Assembly (NCBI GenBank): GCA_903926565.1
Contig: CAIYJU010000040.1
Coordinates: 1 to 47,626, forward strand
Direction: 5' to 3'
Length of the DNA: 47,626 nt
Origin: an uncultured Bacteroidales bacterium
GTDB taxonomy: Bacteria; Bacteroidota; Bacteroidia; Bacteroidales; FEN-979
The notes beneath the pieces were generated by a model. It ran no database searches. It saw only the letters and a list, made by a program, of their open reading frames with translations, and had not been told where the DNA came from. Both the position numbers and the translations under genes were made by a program. This document shows positions 35,679-44,322 of this stretch, piece by piece (within the stretch, counting starts at the first letter, position 1; every line of letters begins with the position of its first letter).

Positions 35679-38507
35679 ATGAAACGACTTCCCCTACTGA
35701 TTTTTGCTGCCCTGGCATTCTTAACAAATGTCGCCGTGGCCCAGGTTATTATAACCAACCCGGTTTTCCCGACAGATAACGATTCCTGCACAGTTATTTA
35801 TGATGCAGCGCTCGGCAACGGAGAGTTAAAGAATGTCACGCCCCCTATCTACGCACATACCGGAGTGATCACCAACCTCAGCACCTCCTCATCGGACTGG
35901 AAATATGTGGTGACTGGCTGGAATGAAAACCTTCCGAAAGTATTGCTGACCCCACTCGGTAACAACAAGTACCAGTTGAAAATTAAACCGACTGTTCGTG
36001 GTTATTACGGAGTGCCTGCATCGGAGCTGATCGAAAAAATGGCCTTTGTTTTCCGCAACGCAGATGGCAGTAAAGTTGGAAGAAATGCCGATGGTTCCGA
36101 TATCTTCGTTGATATGTATTCCCTTACGTTCAGTGTGAATATTACACTTCCTGCATCCAAATCACTTTTCGTAAAACAGAATGAACAAATTCCTGTCTCT
36201 GCCATCAGTCCTTTGGCTGATAACATGAAGGTGATCGTCAACGGCGTGGTTCATAAAACGGGTGTCGGACAGAATATCAGCGATTTGGTCATTGCTGATA
36301 ACTTCGGTAAAAACTGGGTAAAAAGATGGGTCACCGTTATTGCTGCAAATAGTACCGGTAGTGTGGCCGATTCGTTTTCATACACGGTCATTCCACCTGC
36401 CCTTGTCGCACCGCTGCCTGAAGGAATTGATGATGGAATTAACTACATCAATTCAACCACGGTAATCCTGAGCCTGTGCGCCCCGAAAAAGAACAATGTC
36501 TTTGTTATCGGCGACTTTAACAACTGGCAGGTTGATTCTGCATTTTATATGAATGTTACGCCTGACAGTTCCCATTTCTGGGTGCAGATTAACAATCTGA
36601 TCCCCAAAGAGGAATATATCTTTCAATACCTGGTCGATGGAAACCTGCGCATCGGCGATCCTTATGCCGATAAGGTCAGCGACCCTGACGACAAGTACAT
36701 CCAACCTGCAACCTATCCCAACCTGAAACCCTACCCTGCCGGGAAGACAACCGGGGTTGCCACCTTCCTGCAAACCAACCAGGATGCCTATCCATGGAAT
36801 ATGACACCATTTACACCACCGGCTGTCACTGACCTGGTGGTGTATGAACTGCTGATCCGTGATTTTACCGCCGCGCATGATTACCCGTCACTCATTGACA
36901 CACTGGATTATCTGAAAAATCTGGGTATCAATGCAATTGAACTCATGCCGGTCATGGAGTTTGAAGGTAACGAAAGTTGGGGCTATAACCCTGATTATTC
37001 ATTTGCAGTTGACAAATATTATGGAACCAAAAATGGCTTGAAACAATTTGTTGAAGCCGCCCATATGAAAGGGATCGCTGTGATTCTTGACATTGTATGC
37101 AACCACCATTTTGGCAACTCGCCACTTGTAAAATTATTCTGGGATGGATCGGCACAGCAGCCGGCGGCAAACAACCCATGGTTCAATCCTATCCCGAAAC
37201 ACCCATACAATGTTGGATACGATTTCAACCATGAAAGTTCTTACACCAATTACTACATGAAAAGGTTGATAAGGTATTGGCTTACTGAATTCCATGTTGA
37301 CGGTTACCGCTTTGATCTGTCAAAAGGGTTTACTCAAAAGAACTCCTATCCCGACAATGTTGGGCTTTGGGGGCAAAAAGATGCCAGCCGCATCAACATT
37401 ATTACAAATTACACCATGTTGATTCATTCAATCAACCCGAATGCTTATGCCATCATGGAGCACTTTGCCGATAATGATGAAGAAAAGATCCTCTCAGGCA
37501 ACAACATGCAGTTGTGGGGTAACATGAACTACAAATACAATGAAGCAACAATGGGCTGGACAGCCGGCATCGGCTCAGATCTGTCATGGATTTCCTATAA
37601 AGAGCGGGGCTGGACACAACCCAATGTGGTCGGATATATGGAAAGTCATGACGAGGAACGGCTGCCGTTCAAGAATATCTCTTACGGCAACGCCACCCCC
37701 TATTACAACATCAAAGATACAGCCACTTCATTGAAACGGATGGAACTGGCAGCAACGTTCTTTTTCACAATCCCGGGGCCGAAAATGATGTGGCAGTTTG
37801 GTGAATTGGGTTATGATTATTCCATTAATTCAGGTGGAGGACGGCTTGCACCAAAACCGATACGCTGGGATTATCTTGACAATTGGCGCCGTAGGTACAC
37901 AAAGAACATATTTTCAGTATTGATCGATCTTAAGAAAACACAGCCTGTCTTTTCAACCACGAATTACAAACTCGATGTGGCCGGAACCGCGAAACGTATC
38001 TGGTTAATCCACAATTCGATGGACGTGACTGTTCTTGGCAATTTTGATGTCAATGGATTGAATATCGCGCCGGGTTTCACCAAAACCGGGATGTGGTATG
38101 AGTATTTCACCGGCGACTCACTCAACGTGGCTGATACTTCGGCTGCCCTGGCATTCAAAGCGGGCGAATACAGGCTTTATACCACAGTAAAACTGAAAAA
38201 GCCGAATTTCACAGGCATTGGTGAGAACCTGATTACGAATACAGGGTATGTCAGGGTCTATCCCAATCCTTCAAAGGGGTTGTTTAATTTCACAGTGAAT
38301 CTGCCAACTGCCTCTGCAGTTAAGATATCGATCTATAATATCTATGGTGAACGCATTCTGCAACAGGTCTCAGGGCATTTTAACCAGGGGATCAATACGT
38401 TTACCGTGGATATCTCATCAATCAAACAGAAGACAATTCCAGGGATATACTTCTACCAGTTAAATGCAGCTCAACTGCACCAATCTGGAAAACTAATAGT
38501 AGAATAG
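35679..38507 (+). CDS. T9SS-secreted GH13 alpha-amylase-family enzyme
   Basis: This is a 942-residue secreted enzyme. A signal peptide (1-22, ending VAVAQ) is followed by two beta domains (about 25-240), a CBM48-like domain (about 255-345, VFVIGDFNNWQVDS) and the GH13 barrel (about 370-780, opening DLVVYELLIRDFT). Catalytic residues are Asp546 (GYRFDLSKG), Glu594 (AIMEHFAD) and Asp658 (MESHDEERL). Residues about 865-942 are a T9SS sorting domain (VRVYPNPSKGLFNFTVN, ending SGKLIVE). It should reach the outside by T9SS and take the place of the SusG lipoprotein amylase of Bacteroides as the first surface step in starch breakdown. It is the last gene of the starch locus. Confidence 0.92.
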   Translation: MKRLPLLIFAALAFLTNVAVAQVIITNPVFPTDNDSCTVIYDAALGNGELKNVTPPIYAHTGVITNLSTSSSDWKYVVTGWNENLPKVLLTPLGNNKYQLKIKPTVRGYYGVPASELIEKMAFVFRNADGSKVGRNADGSDIFVDMYSLTFSVNITLPASKSLFVKQNEQIPVSAISPLADNMKVIVNGVVHKTGVGQNISDLVIADNFGKNWVKRWVTVIAANSTGSVADSFSYTVIPPALVAPLPEGIDDGINYINSTTVILSLCAPKKNNVFVIGDFNNWQVDSAFYMNVTPDSSHFWVQINNLIPKEEYIFQYLVDGNLRIGDPYADKVSDPDDKYIQPATYPNLKPYPAGKTTGVATFLQTNQDAYPWNMTPFTPPAVTDLVVYELLIRDFTAAHDYPSLIDTLDYLKNLGINAIELMPVMEFEGNESWGYNPDYSFAVDKYYGTKNGLKQFVEAAHMKGIAVILDIVCNHHFGNSPLVKLFWDGSAQQPAANNPWFNPIPKHPYNVGYDFNHESSYTNYYMKRLIRYWLTEFHVDGYRFDLSKGFTQKNSYPDNVGLWGQKDASRINIITNYTMLIHSINPNAYAIMEHFADNDEEKILSGNNMQLWGNMNYKYNEATMGWTAGIGSDLSWISYKERGWTQPNVVGYMESHDEERLPFKNISYGNATPYYNIKDTATSLKRMELAATFFFTIPGPKMMWQFGELGYDYSINSGGGRLAPKPIRWDYLDNWRRRYTKNIFSVLIDLKKTQPVFSTTNYKLDVAGTAKRIWLIHNSMDVTVLGNFDVNGLNIAPGFTKTGMWYEYFTGDSLNVADTSAALAFKAGEYRLYTTVKLKKPNFTGIGENLITNTGYVRVYPNPSKGLFNFTVNLPTASAVKISIYNIYGERILQQVSGHFNQGINTFTVDISSIKQKTIPGIYFYQLNAAQLHQSGKLIVE

Positions 38508-38852
38508 TCTGCCTGTCAGCCAGCGCGCCCTGCTCTTCTTACACATCTTTTTTATTACACAGAATCACAGAGTTTTTTTCTAATATTTGTTTTTCGTTAC
38601 GGTGGAATCTTGTTGCAACCTGATTGAACAATAACAAATCTGGATAAACTTCAAAACTATTTCTTTGCGGTTCTCTGTGTCTTCTCTGTGGTCTTCTATG
38701 TAATTAATTGTTTATTATTGCCTTATGGAAAGAGTGGTATAAAGAGAAACCACCCGCCAAGGGCAATTTAAACCTGTTCTAAATTCGTTATGCATAATAT
38801 GACCATTCGCAAAAATTCACTTATTTTGCAATAACAAACGAGAGCGCACCTC
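38508..38852. other. 345-base gap dominated by an inverted repeat
   Basis: No gene is seen. It contains the inverted repeat at 38554-38704. CTTATTTTGC at 38819-38828 is one base short of a TAnnTTTG box and could be a weak promoter for the operon starting at 38853. Confidence 0.6.
38554..38704. repeat. Imperfect inverted repeat, ACACAGAATCACAGAG type
   Basis: ATTACACAGAATCACAGAG (38554-38572) faces CTCTGTGTCTTCTCTGTGG and CTTCTATGTAAT (38673-38704). The arms pair imperfectly around a 100-base AT-rich centre. Same word family as the repeats near 11.1, 20.6-20.9 and 26.3 kb. Confidence 0.7.
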
Positions 38853-39590
38853 ATGAATATTTTAATCGGGATAGATGATACAGACAACCTTGAAACAAGG
38901 GGTACTGGTCATCAGGCGCGAATGCTTGGCCAGTCATTGGTCGCAGCCGGTTTGTTTGAGATGCGTTCCGTTACACGGCACCAGTTGCTGGTTGACCGGA
39001 GGATCCCATTCACTTCACACAACAGTTCTGCATGTCTTGCCGGGGTTTGCAAAAGCAACCTGGATGAATTGATCGGACACGCAAAAGAATTTCTCATCAG
39101 GGAAAGTGCCTTCGATGCTGATGCAGGATTGTGCGTTGCCCTGCAGGAGGATGTTACTCCTGCCATCATGGCTTTCGGCAACCGCGCCAAAAGGGAAATC
39201 GTTTCAATGGAAGATGCGCTTTGCCTGACTGCAAACACAAATATATTCCTTGACGGGTTTTTAAACACCCGCCTGGGGTTGATAGGTTCCCTTGCTGCAG
39301 TGGGCCTTCGGGCCGGAGGCAACGATGGAAGGCTTCTCTGGACACATAATCTCAGGGAAACCACCGGAACGTTCACCATCAGCGAATTTCTCAGGATGGT
39401 TGATATTGACCGGGTAATTGAGATGAACCATGAAGCAATCGATTCTTCAGTAACAATCAGCATCACAGAGTGGTGCCGGCCGGTAATGATCGGCGGGAAA
39501 ATATCCCTCATCGCAGAAAAAACAGACAAAAATGAACCTTATGCATACCAATCAGCTTCAAAAGACTATATCAAGAGCATTTCCGAATAG
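38853..39590 (+). CDS. DDTD-motif protein related to the N-terminal part of archaeal TiaS
   Basis: This is a 245-residue, probably cytoplasmic protein. It opens with MNILIGIDDTDNLETRGTGH; the GIDDTD core (DDTD at residues 8-11) is the nucleotide-binding signature of archaeal TiaS, the ATP-using tRNA-Ile2 agmatinylcytidine synthetase. TiaS is about 420 residues; this protein stops before the OB-fold and zinc-ribbon parts that bind tRNA, so it is unlikely to modify tRNA in the same way. A kinase-like or ATP-dependent ligase reaction is plausible. Its last 59 bases overlap the next gene, a membrane protein, and the cluster goes on to a lipoprotein and a TonB receptor, suggesting it acts on an imported compound. 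Family link is moderately confident from the motif; function is inference. Confidence 0.7.
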   Translation: MNILIGIDDTDNLETRGTGHQARMLGQSLVAAGLFEMRSVTRHQLLVDRRIPFTSHNSSACLAGVCKSNLDELIGHAKEFLIRESAFDADAGLCVALQEDVTPAIMAFGNRAKREIVSMEDALCLTANTNIFLDGFLNTRLGLIGSLAAVGLRAGGNDGRLLWTHNLRETTGTFTISEFLRMVDIDRVIEMNHEAIDSSVTISITEWCRPVMIGGKISLIAEKTDKNEPYAYQSASKDYIKSISE

Positions 39591-40101
39591 CACGGTTGCT
39601 GCTACGGTGGAGATCATCTTCCTCCTCGGTATCGGAATGATTGCCGTTGCACTGCATGCCAAACTGCGGGTTCCCATGCAACTGCCAGGTAAACAGGGAC
39701 TTTTGTTCATGGCCTTCATCCTGAGTGCAAAAGGGTTGTCAAGGTTCCCTTTTGCCGCAAGTCTCTCCGGAATTGGCGCAGCTGCCATCCTGCTGATCCC
39801 CGGGCTGGGATTTCATGATCCGCTGATCGCCCTGAATTACCTCTTCCTCGGATGCCTCATCGACCTTGTTGCAGGATTTACTTCCCGTTTCACAACGAAT
39901 ACCTGGCTCCTGGCAATCTTTTGCGGTGCATGCTGGATATTTATCCCCTTTTTCAGGCTGCTGATGTCTCTTTTAATTGACATGCCCCTGGGAGCCTTCC
40001 GCAACGGAATTTTCTACCCCTTTGCAACGCATCTTGTGTTCGGTATTGCAGGAAGCATCATTGCCGCCGGCCTGGTAACCCTTGCAAATAAAAAATCCTG
40101 A
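39532..40101 (+). CDS. Polytopic inner-membrane protein of DDTD cluster
   Basis: This is a 189-residue hydrophobic protein with five or six membrane helices (about 25-45, 55-75, 78-97, 100-120, 125-150 and 162-185). I do not recognise a named family. Size and helix number resemble substrate-binding (S) subunits of energy-coupling-factor transporters, but I see no clear AxxxA motif and no ATPase gene nearby. It begins at 39532 (or the in-frame ATG at 39541), inside the end of the DDTD gene, so translation of the two is probably coupled. The overlap argues that the two proteins work together, perhaps as importer and intracellular modifying enzyme. Confidence 0.7.
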   Translation: MNLMHTNQLQKTISRAFPNSTVAATVEIIFLLGIGMIAVALHAKLRVPMQLPGKQGLLFMAFILSAKGLSRFPFAASLSGIGAAAILLIPGLGFHDPLIALNYLFLGCLIDLVAGFTSRFTTNTWLLAIFCGACWIFIPFFRLLMSLLIDMPLGAFRNGIFYPFATHLVFGIAGSIIAAGLVTLANKKS

Positions 40102-40116
40102 TTATTCCTGTAATTA

Positions 40117-41046
40117 ATGATGTGGGAAACTCATACCAGCGATATGCATAAATCACCCTATCGGTTGATGGCAAAGTATTTCCTGACAGGCATTCTACCT
40201 GTAATCTTCGTGACTATTTTCTTTTCCTGTGATAAAAGCCCTGCAGATTTGCCACCACAGATTTCATTCCTGCTGGGAGCCGGATTAACTTCAACAGATA
40301 CAGTGCTTACAGCGGGGCAGAAAGTAAAGATTGGCATCCATGCATCAAAAGGTTCGGTGAATCTGACCTATTTTTCAGTCAGATTCAATGATGTCACGAA
40401 CACCATCCTTCTCGATTCAGGGATGAACACGGCATCCCTCAACTACACGCTCGATGTGATTAAAACCACCGCGCCGGTTGAAACTTGGAGCTTCGTTGTC
40501 ATGGATCGTAATCGTGTGGAAAGGAGTATTAACCTGGTTCTGACAAAATCTGACAGTTCTGCCTGGGGAAAGATCAGAACCATGAACGATATCCAACTGG
40601 GGGCACAGGAAAATCCTGCTCCGGGCAGTTTCTTTTCATTGAATGAGAACCTTGTCATGAATCTTCAGCAGGCATTCGGGAATCAGTCTTCAGCTGACCT
40701 GGTTTACTATTACGGGCAATATGAAGCAACGCTTGCTTCGCCAAATGAGGCAGAGGCTCCCGCGTTTTTCACCGGGCCTCAGGGGATCGCCAACTGGACC
40801 ATTAAGAATGAAACCCGTTACGACACTACCATGATCACGCCCCAGATGTTTGACCTGGTCCAAAACGACAGCCTGATCCTCGCCGCTTATGAGCCAACTG
40901 CCGGCAAGAAAAAAGGTAAATACCTTGTCCCGGGAATGGTCCTTTCTTTTAAAAGTCCCGCCGGCAAGCTCGGCCTCATTAAAATTCATGAGGTCGCCCC
41001 ATTGCCTGCAGGTGCTGTGAAATTCACTGTTAAAATTCAGGAGTAA
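40117..41046 (+). CDS. Lipoprotein of unknown function in DDTD/TonB cluster
   Basis: This is a 309-residue protein with a lipoprotein signal: hydrophobic stretch then FFSC followed by DKSP. From the first ATG the cysteine is residue 38; the in-frame ATG at 40168 would put it at residue 21, the usual place, so the true start may be 40168. The mature part begins with an Ig-like segment (about 50-140) and continues with a region of mixed beta character (GSFFSLNENLVMNLQQAFGN). No known motif is seen. It lies 15 bases after the membrane-protein gene and ends two bases before the TonB receptor gene, so it is part of the operon and could be a surface or periplasmic partner of the receptor. Confidence 0.7.
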   Translation: MMWETHTSDMHKSPYRLMAKYFLTGILPVIFVTIFFSCDKSPADLPPQISFLLGAGLTSTDTVLTAGQKVKIGIHASKGSVNLTYFSVRFNDVTNTILLDSGMNTASLNYTLDVIKTTAPVETWSFVVMDRNRVERSINLVLTKSDSSAWGKIRTMNDIQLGAQENPAPGSFFSLNENLVMNLQQAFGNQSSADLVYYYGQYEATLASPNEAEAPAFFTGPQGIANWTIKNETRYDTTMITPQMFDLVQNDSLILAAYEPTAGKKKGKYLVPGMVLSFKSPAGKLGLIKIHEVAPLPAGAVKFTVKIQE

Positions 41047-41048
41047 CC

Positions 41049-43202
41049 ATGTTCGGAAAAGGTGTTTACAGGTTCTGTTTGTTATTGATTACCGGACTTT
41101 TTTTCCTGGTTCCCGGGATTAGTTGCTTTGCAGGCTTCCCTGATTCCACCGCTGTCGATACAACACGGAGAGCCTGGACAACAGAGCTCCCTGAATTTTT
41201 CGTGACATCCACCCGGACCCAACACAAAATTGAAGACATTCCTGCACGCCTTGCCTCCATAGGAAGCAAGGAAATAGATATCATGCCGGCAATCACTGCA
41301 GATGCCCTGCTTGAACTTGTACCTGGGGCAAATATAGACCGTTCGAACGGCATATTCTCAAAAAATGCGAGCATCACGATGCGGGGATTGAACGGAACGC
41401 CAAGAACACTGGTCCTGCTCGACGGCATCCCCCTCAACAAGGCCGACGGCGGAGGACTCAACTGGAACCGTATCATCCCTGAATTCATCAACCGGATCGA
41501 AGTGTCGAAAGGGCCAACTTCCTCGGTGTATGGCAGCAATGCCATGGGTGGTGTTATCAACATTATTACTGACCGACCTTCGGCCGTGCTACAGGGAGAG
41601 GTGAAATTATCTTACGGGTCCTGCAATACCATTGGTGGTTTGTTCAGTCTTGGCGGAAAAACCGGTCCTGATGACAAAGGTTTCTATTACACCTTGAATG
41701 GATTTTATCGCCAGGGTGACGGATACATCATGGTTCCTGAGGATACACGCGACAGCATGGATGTCAAAAATACACTGAAGGAGGGACTGGTGGCAGTAAA
41801 AGCCGGTTACCAGTATGGAAAAAAAAGTTATACGGAGATTGAATACAGCTATTTCAGTGATAAGCGCTATGACGGGTTCCAGGTGTATGAGCCAGGCGGA
41901 GGATATAACGAATATCCGACACACTCAGTGAGAGTTACCAGCAACAACACTTTCAGCAAGGCTGAATTGCTTATCAGCGCCTATTACCAGGATGAGTTCT
42001 ATCACCGTCTCAGCGAATCAATGGCGGCAAAAAAAGGCAATAAGTACACCCTTTACAAAACCGATTCGCGCCGGATCGACCAGGGTATATGGTCAAATCT
42101 TACATTTCATGGCAAAAACCGTATGACCTATACCCTTGGCCTGGACATTCGCTCGGGCAGCGTGAATGCCACCGACACCTACTATACTTCCACGGATGTT
42201 ATGCAAAACCGCGGGAAGATGGATTTCTTTGCCCTCTTCGGTGAATATGAATGGCATATTGTTCAAAACAAGCTTATCCTTCTGGCAGGATTGCGATACG
42301 ACATCGCAAAATTTCATGACGGCTCTTATGTAATTGAGGAACCCACGACCCTTACCGCATTTATGGCTGATTACCCAACGGTTTTTTCTGATGCTGCCTG
42401 GAATGCATTGTCTCCGAAGATCGGCCTTAAATACAGCTTCTCAAAGAAAATTGACACCTACCTCTCCTATTCCCGTGGTTTCAGGCCAGCCATGCTCGAT
42501 GATATGTGTAAAAATGGCAATGTGACGAAAGGGTTTAAACTGGCAAACCCGCAGCTGAAGCCCGAGACCATTGACAATTACGAGGTTGGAACAAACTGGA
42601 GCCCCCTTCCGGGGATTTCATTCCAACCCTCAGTCTATATCTCTTATGGCCATGATTTTCAATATTTTGTCAGTACCGGCGACAGCATCAATACAGGCGG
42701 GGATAAGGATAAACCCATCATCCGGCGTGAGAATGTAAGCGGTGTGAGGATTATCGGGGCGGAGATCGCCTGCAGATGGCAGATCACCAACACAATCAGA
42801 ATTGCCGCCAACTATTCATTCAACGATTCCAGGATCACCTCCTTCGACTCCCCGGTAGAAAACAAGGACCTGACAGGAAAATACATTGTTGAAGTGCCAC
42901 GGAACCAGGTTTTCGCAGGCATCTGGTGGAACAACCGCATCATACAGGTAACCCTGACCTTCAACTTCAAGGACTTCCAGTGGAACGACGATGAAAACAC
43001 GCTGAAAACTCCGTCGTCAAACACGTTCGACCTTCGGCTGGGCCACATTTTCGCAAAAAAGCTGACAGTCAGCGCGACCGTACAGGATATTTTCAACACC
43101 CGGTATTACGATTCAAAGGGGAATTTATCGCCCGGGAGATTTATTATGCTGAACGTTGGATATGGCTTTTTAAAAACCGCAAAGACGCAAAGACGCGAAT
43201 GA
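41049..43202 (+). CDS. TonB-dependent receptor (vitamin B12/siderophore type)
   Basis: This is a 717-residue outer-membrane receptor without the SusC-type N-terminal domain. A signal peptide (about 1-28) is followed by a TonB-box region (LPEFFVTSTRTQHK), the plug (about 60-180; ITMRGLNGTPRTLVLLDGIP, SSVYGSNAMGGVINIITD) and the barrel, with the usual FSYSRGFRP-like and LKPETIDNYEVG motifs. The natural barrel end appears to be MLNVGYGF, a proper aromatic C-terminus, but the frame continues ten more residues (LKTAKTQRRE) encoded by GCAAAGACGCAAAGACGC repeat sequence. The architecture is that of metal, siderophore or cobalamin receptors rather than glycan transporters. It follows the lipoprotein gene by two bases. 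Confidence 0.9.
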   Translation: MFGKGVYRFCLLLITGLFFLVPGISCFAGFPDSTAVDTTRRAWTTELPEFFVTSTRTQHKIEDIPARLASIGSKEIDIMPAITADALLELVPGANIDRSNGIFSKNASITMRGLNGTPRTLVLLDGIPLNKADGGGLNWNRIIPEFINRIEVSKGPTSSVYGSNAMGGVINIITDRPSAVLQGEVKLSYGSCNTIGGLFSLGGKTGPDDKGFYYTLNGFYRQGDGYIMVPEDTRDSMDVKNTLKEGLVAVKAGYQYGKKSYTEIEYSYFSDKRYDGFQVYEPGGGYNEYPTHSVRVTSNNTFSKAELLISAYYQDEFYHRLSESMAAKKGNKYTLYKTDSRRIDQGIWSNLTFHGKNRMTYTLGLDIRSGSVNATDTYYTSTDVMQNRGKMDFFALFGEYEWHIVQNKLILLAGLRYDIAKFHDGSYVIEEPTTLTAFMADYPTVFSDAAWNALSPKIGLKYSFSKKIDTYLSYSRGFRPAMLDDMCKNGNVTKGFKLANPQLKPETIDNYEVGTNWSPLPGISFQPSVYISYGHDFQYFVSTGDSINTGGDKDKPIIRRENVSGVRIIGAEIACRWQITNTIRIAANYSFNDSRITSFDSPVENKDLTGKYIVEVPRNQVFAGIWWNNRIIQVTLTFNFKDFQWNDDENTLKTPSSNTFDLRLGHIFAKKLTVSATVQDIFNTRYYDSKGNLSPGRFIMLNVGYGFLKTAKTQRRE
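43176..43197 (+). repeat. CCGCAAAGACGCAAAGACGC repeat arm inside receptor 3' end
   Basis: This is a single arm of the dispersed AACCACAAAG/CCGCAAAG word family, lying in frame at the end of the TonB receptor gene and supplying its last codons and, just beyond, its stop. No facing arm is evident nearby. Confidence 0.6.
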
Positions 43203-43246
43203 CATACTCCAAATAAAAGATTATTATCAACAAAAAAAAACCACAA

Positions 43247-44104
43247 ATGAGAAAGAACATTATTTTTTTTAGTCTATGCCTGGCATTAACCACCGGCACC
43301 CTGAATGCCCAGGTTCTGCTCGCCAAATGGACCTTCCCGACCGGGACTGCAACCGATAGTCTTGCCGATGGCGGACTACCAGTTAACCTTACCATGGCAA
43401 TTTACACAGAAGGCGGCACCAGTGTCATCGACTTCTCCAAGAACGGAGTAACCACCAGAGCGGCCCAGGCCACCGGATGGAATGACGGCGCCCTGACAAA
43501 ATGCTGGGTTGTGAAGTTAAACACTGTTGGGTACAAAGAGTTGAAACTCTCCTCCAAACAGCAATCCGGCGGGAACAATCCGGGACCGCGTGATTACAAA
43601 GTACAATACAGAGTTGGAAGTTCGGGCGAGTGGTCTGATGTGCCCAATACTGTCATTATAACCGACAACACCTGGACAAGTGCTGTCATCGACAACATCC
43701 AGCTTCCTGATACCTGTGTAAACCGCCCATTGGTATTCCTGCGCTGGATCATGACGACAAATACCAATTCAACCGGAGGGACAGTTGCATCCACAGGAAT
43801 CAACAAAATCGATGACATCTATGTCACAGGAAATGATATTGCCGCGACAATCCAGGATATTCAGCAAGCCAACACCTTTTCCATCTACCCGAATCCGGCA
43901 TCCGGGCCGGTTACGGTGACCTCTTCGGTTGAATTTATCAACCTGGAAATCATTGATATAAACGGAAATATTCTTTATTCAGATCAGACGGTAAAAGGTC
44001 ATAGCGCAATTGTCAATTTTGAATTCAGGGGTAAAGGCATCTATTTTATCAGAATCCGGACACGTTCTGGCGAGACTGTTACCAGTAAACTGTTGGCTGG
44101 ATAA
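43247..44104 (+). CDS. Small T9SS-secreted protein
   Basis: This is a 285-residue exported protein. The signal peptide (1-21, ending LNAQ) is followed by a beta-rich domain (about 22-200) beginning LLAKWTFPTGTATDSLADGG and containing DYKVQYRVGSSGEWSDVPN; this resembles jelly-roll binding modules in Bacteroidota exoproteins, and no catalytic residues are apparent. Residues about 210-285 are a T9SS sorting domain (FSIYPNPASGPVTV, ending TSKLLAG). It lies 44 bases after the TonB receptor on the same strand; whether it belongs to that operon is uncertain. The role is unknown; ligand binding at the surface is a guess. Confidence 0.75.
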   Translation: MRKNIIFFSLCLALTTGTLNAQVLLAKWTFPTGTATDSLADGGLPVNLTMAIYTEGGTSVIDFSKNGVTTRAAQATGWNDGALTKCWVVKLNTVGYKELKLSSKQQSGGNNPGPRDYKVQYRVGSSGEWSDVPNTVIITDNTWTSAVIDNIQLPDTCVNRPLVFLRWIMTTNTNSTGGTVASTGINKIDDIYVTGNDIAATIQDIQQANTFSIYPNPASGPVTVTSSVEFINLEIIDINGNILYSDQTVKGHSAIVNFEFRGKGIYFIRIRTRSGETVTSKLLAG

Positions 44105-44258
44105 AGGATTTGCCCATCCAGATATACAAATTCAATTGTCGGATTATACGTGGCTTCTGCATTCCGCAGACCTGTAATGTCAATTTCACTCTCTTTTTTC
44201 CCTGGTTTCCATGGCTCTGCATACACCCGGCAAGGTTCTTCGTGAAATAATATTCTTG

Positions 44259-44266
44259 TAATTTTG
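44259..44266 (+). promoter_or_regulatory. -7 box for M16 peptidase gene
   Basis: TAATTTTG matches TAnnTTTG, 56 bases before the ATG at 44323. Confidence 0.55.
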
Positions 44267-44322
44267 CGAAAAAATCGGTAAAATTGCATTGTATTCCACT
44301 CATGACCTTTAAACTACGCCTC

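Noticed and set aside
38853..39590. Annotating the DDTD protein as a tRNA-modifying TiaS enzyme
   Set aside because: It lacks the tRNA-binding OB-fold and zinc ribbon, and bacteria normally use TilS for the same tRNA; only the nucleotide-binding part is shared.
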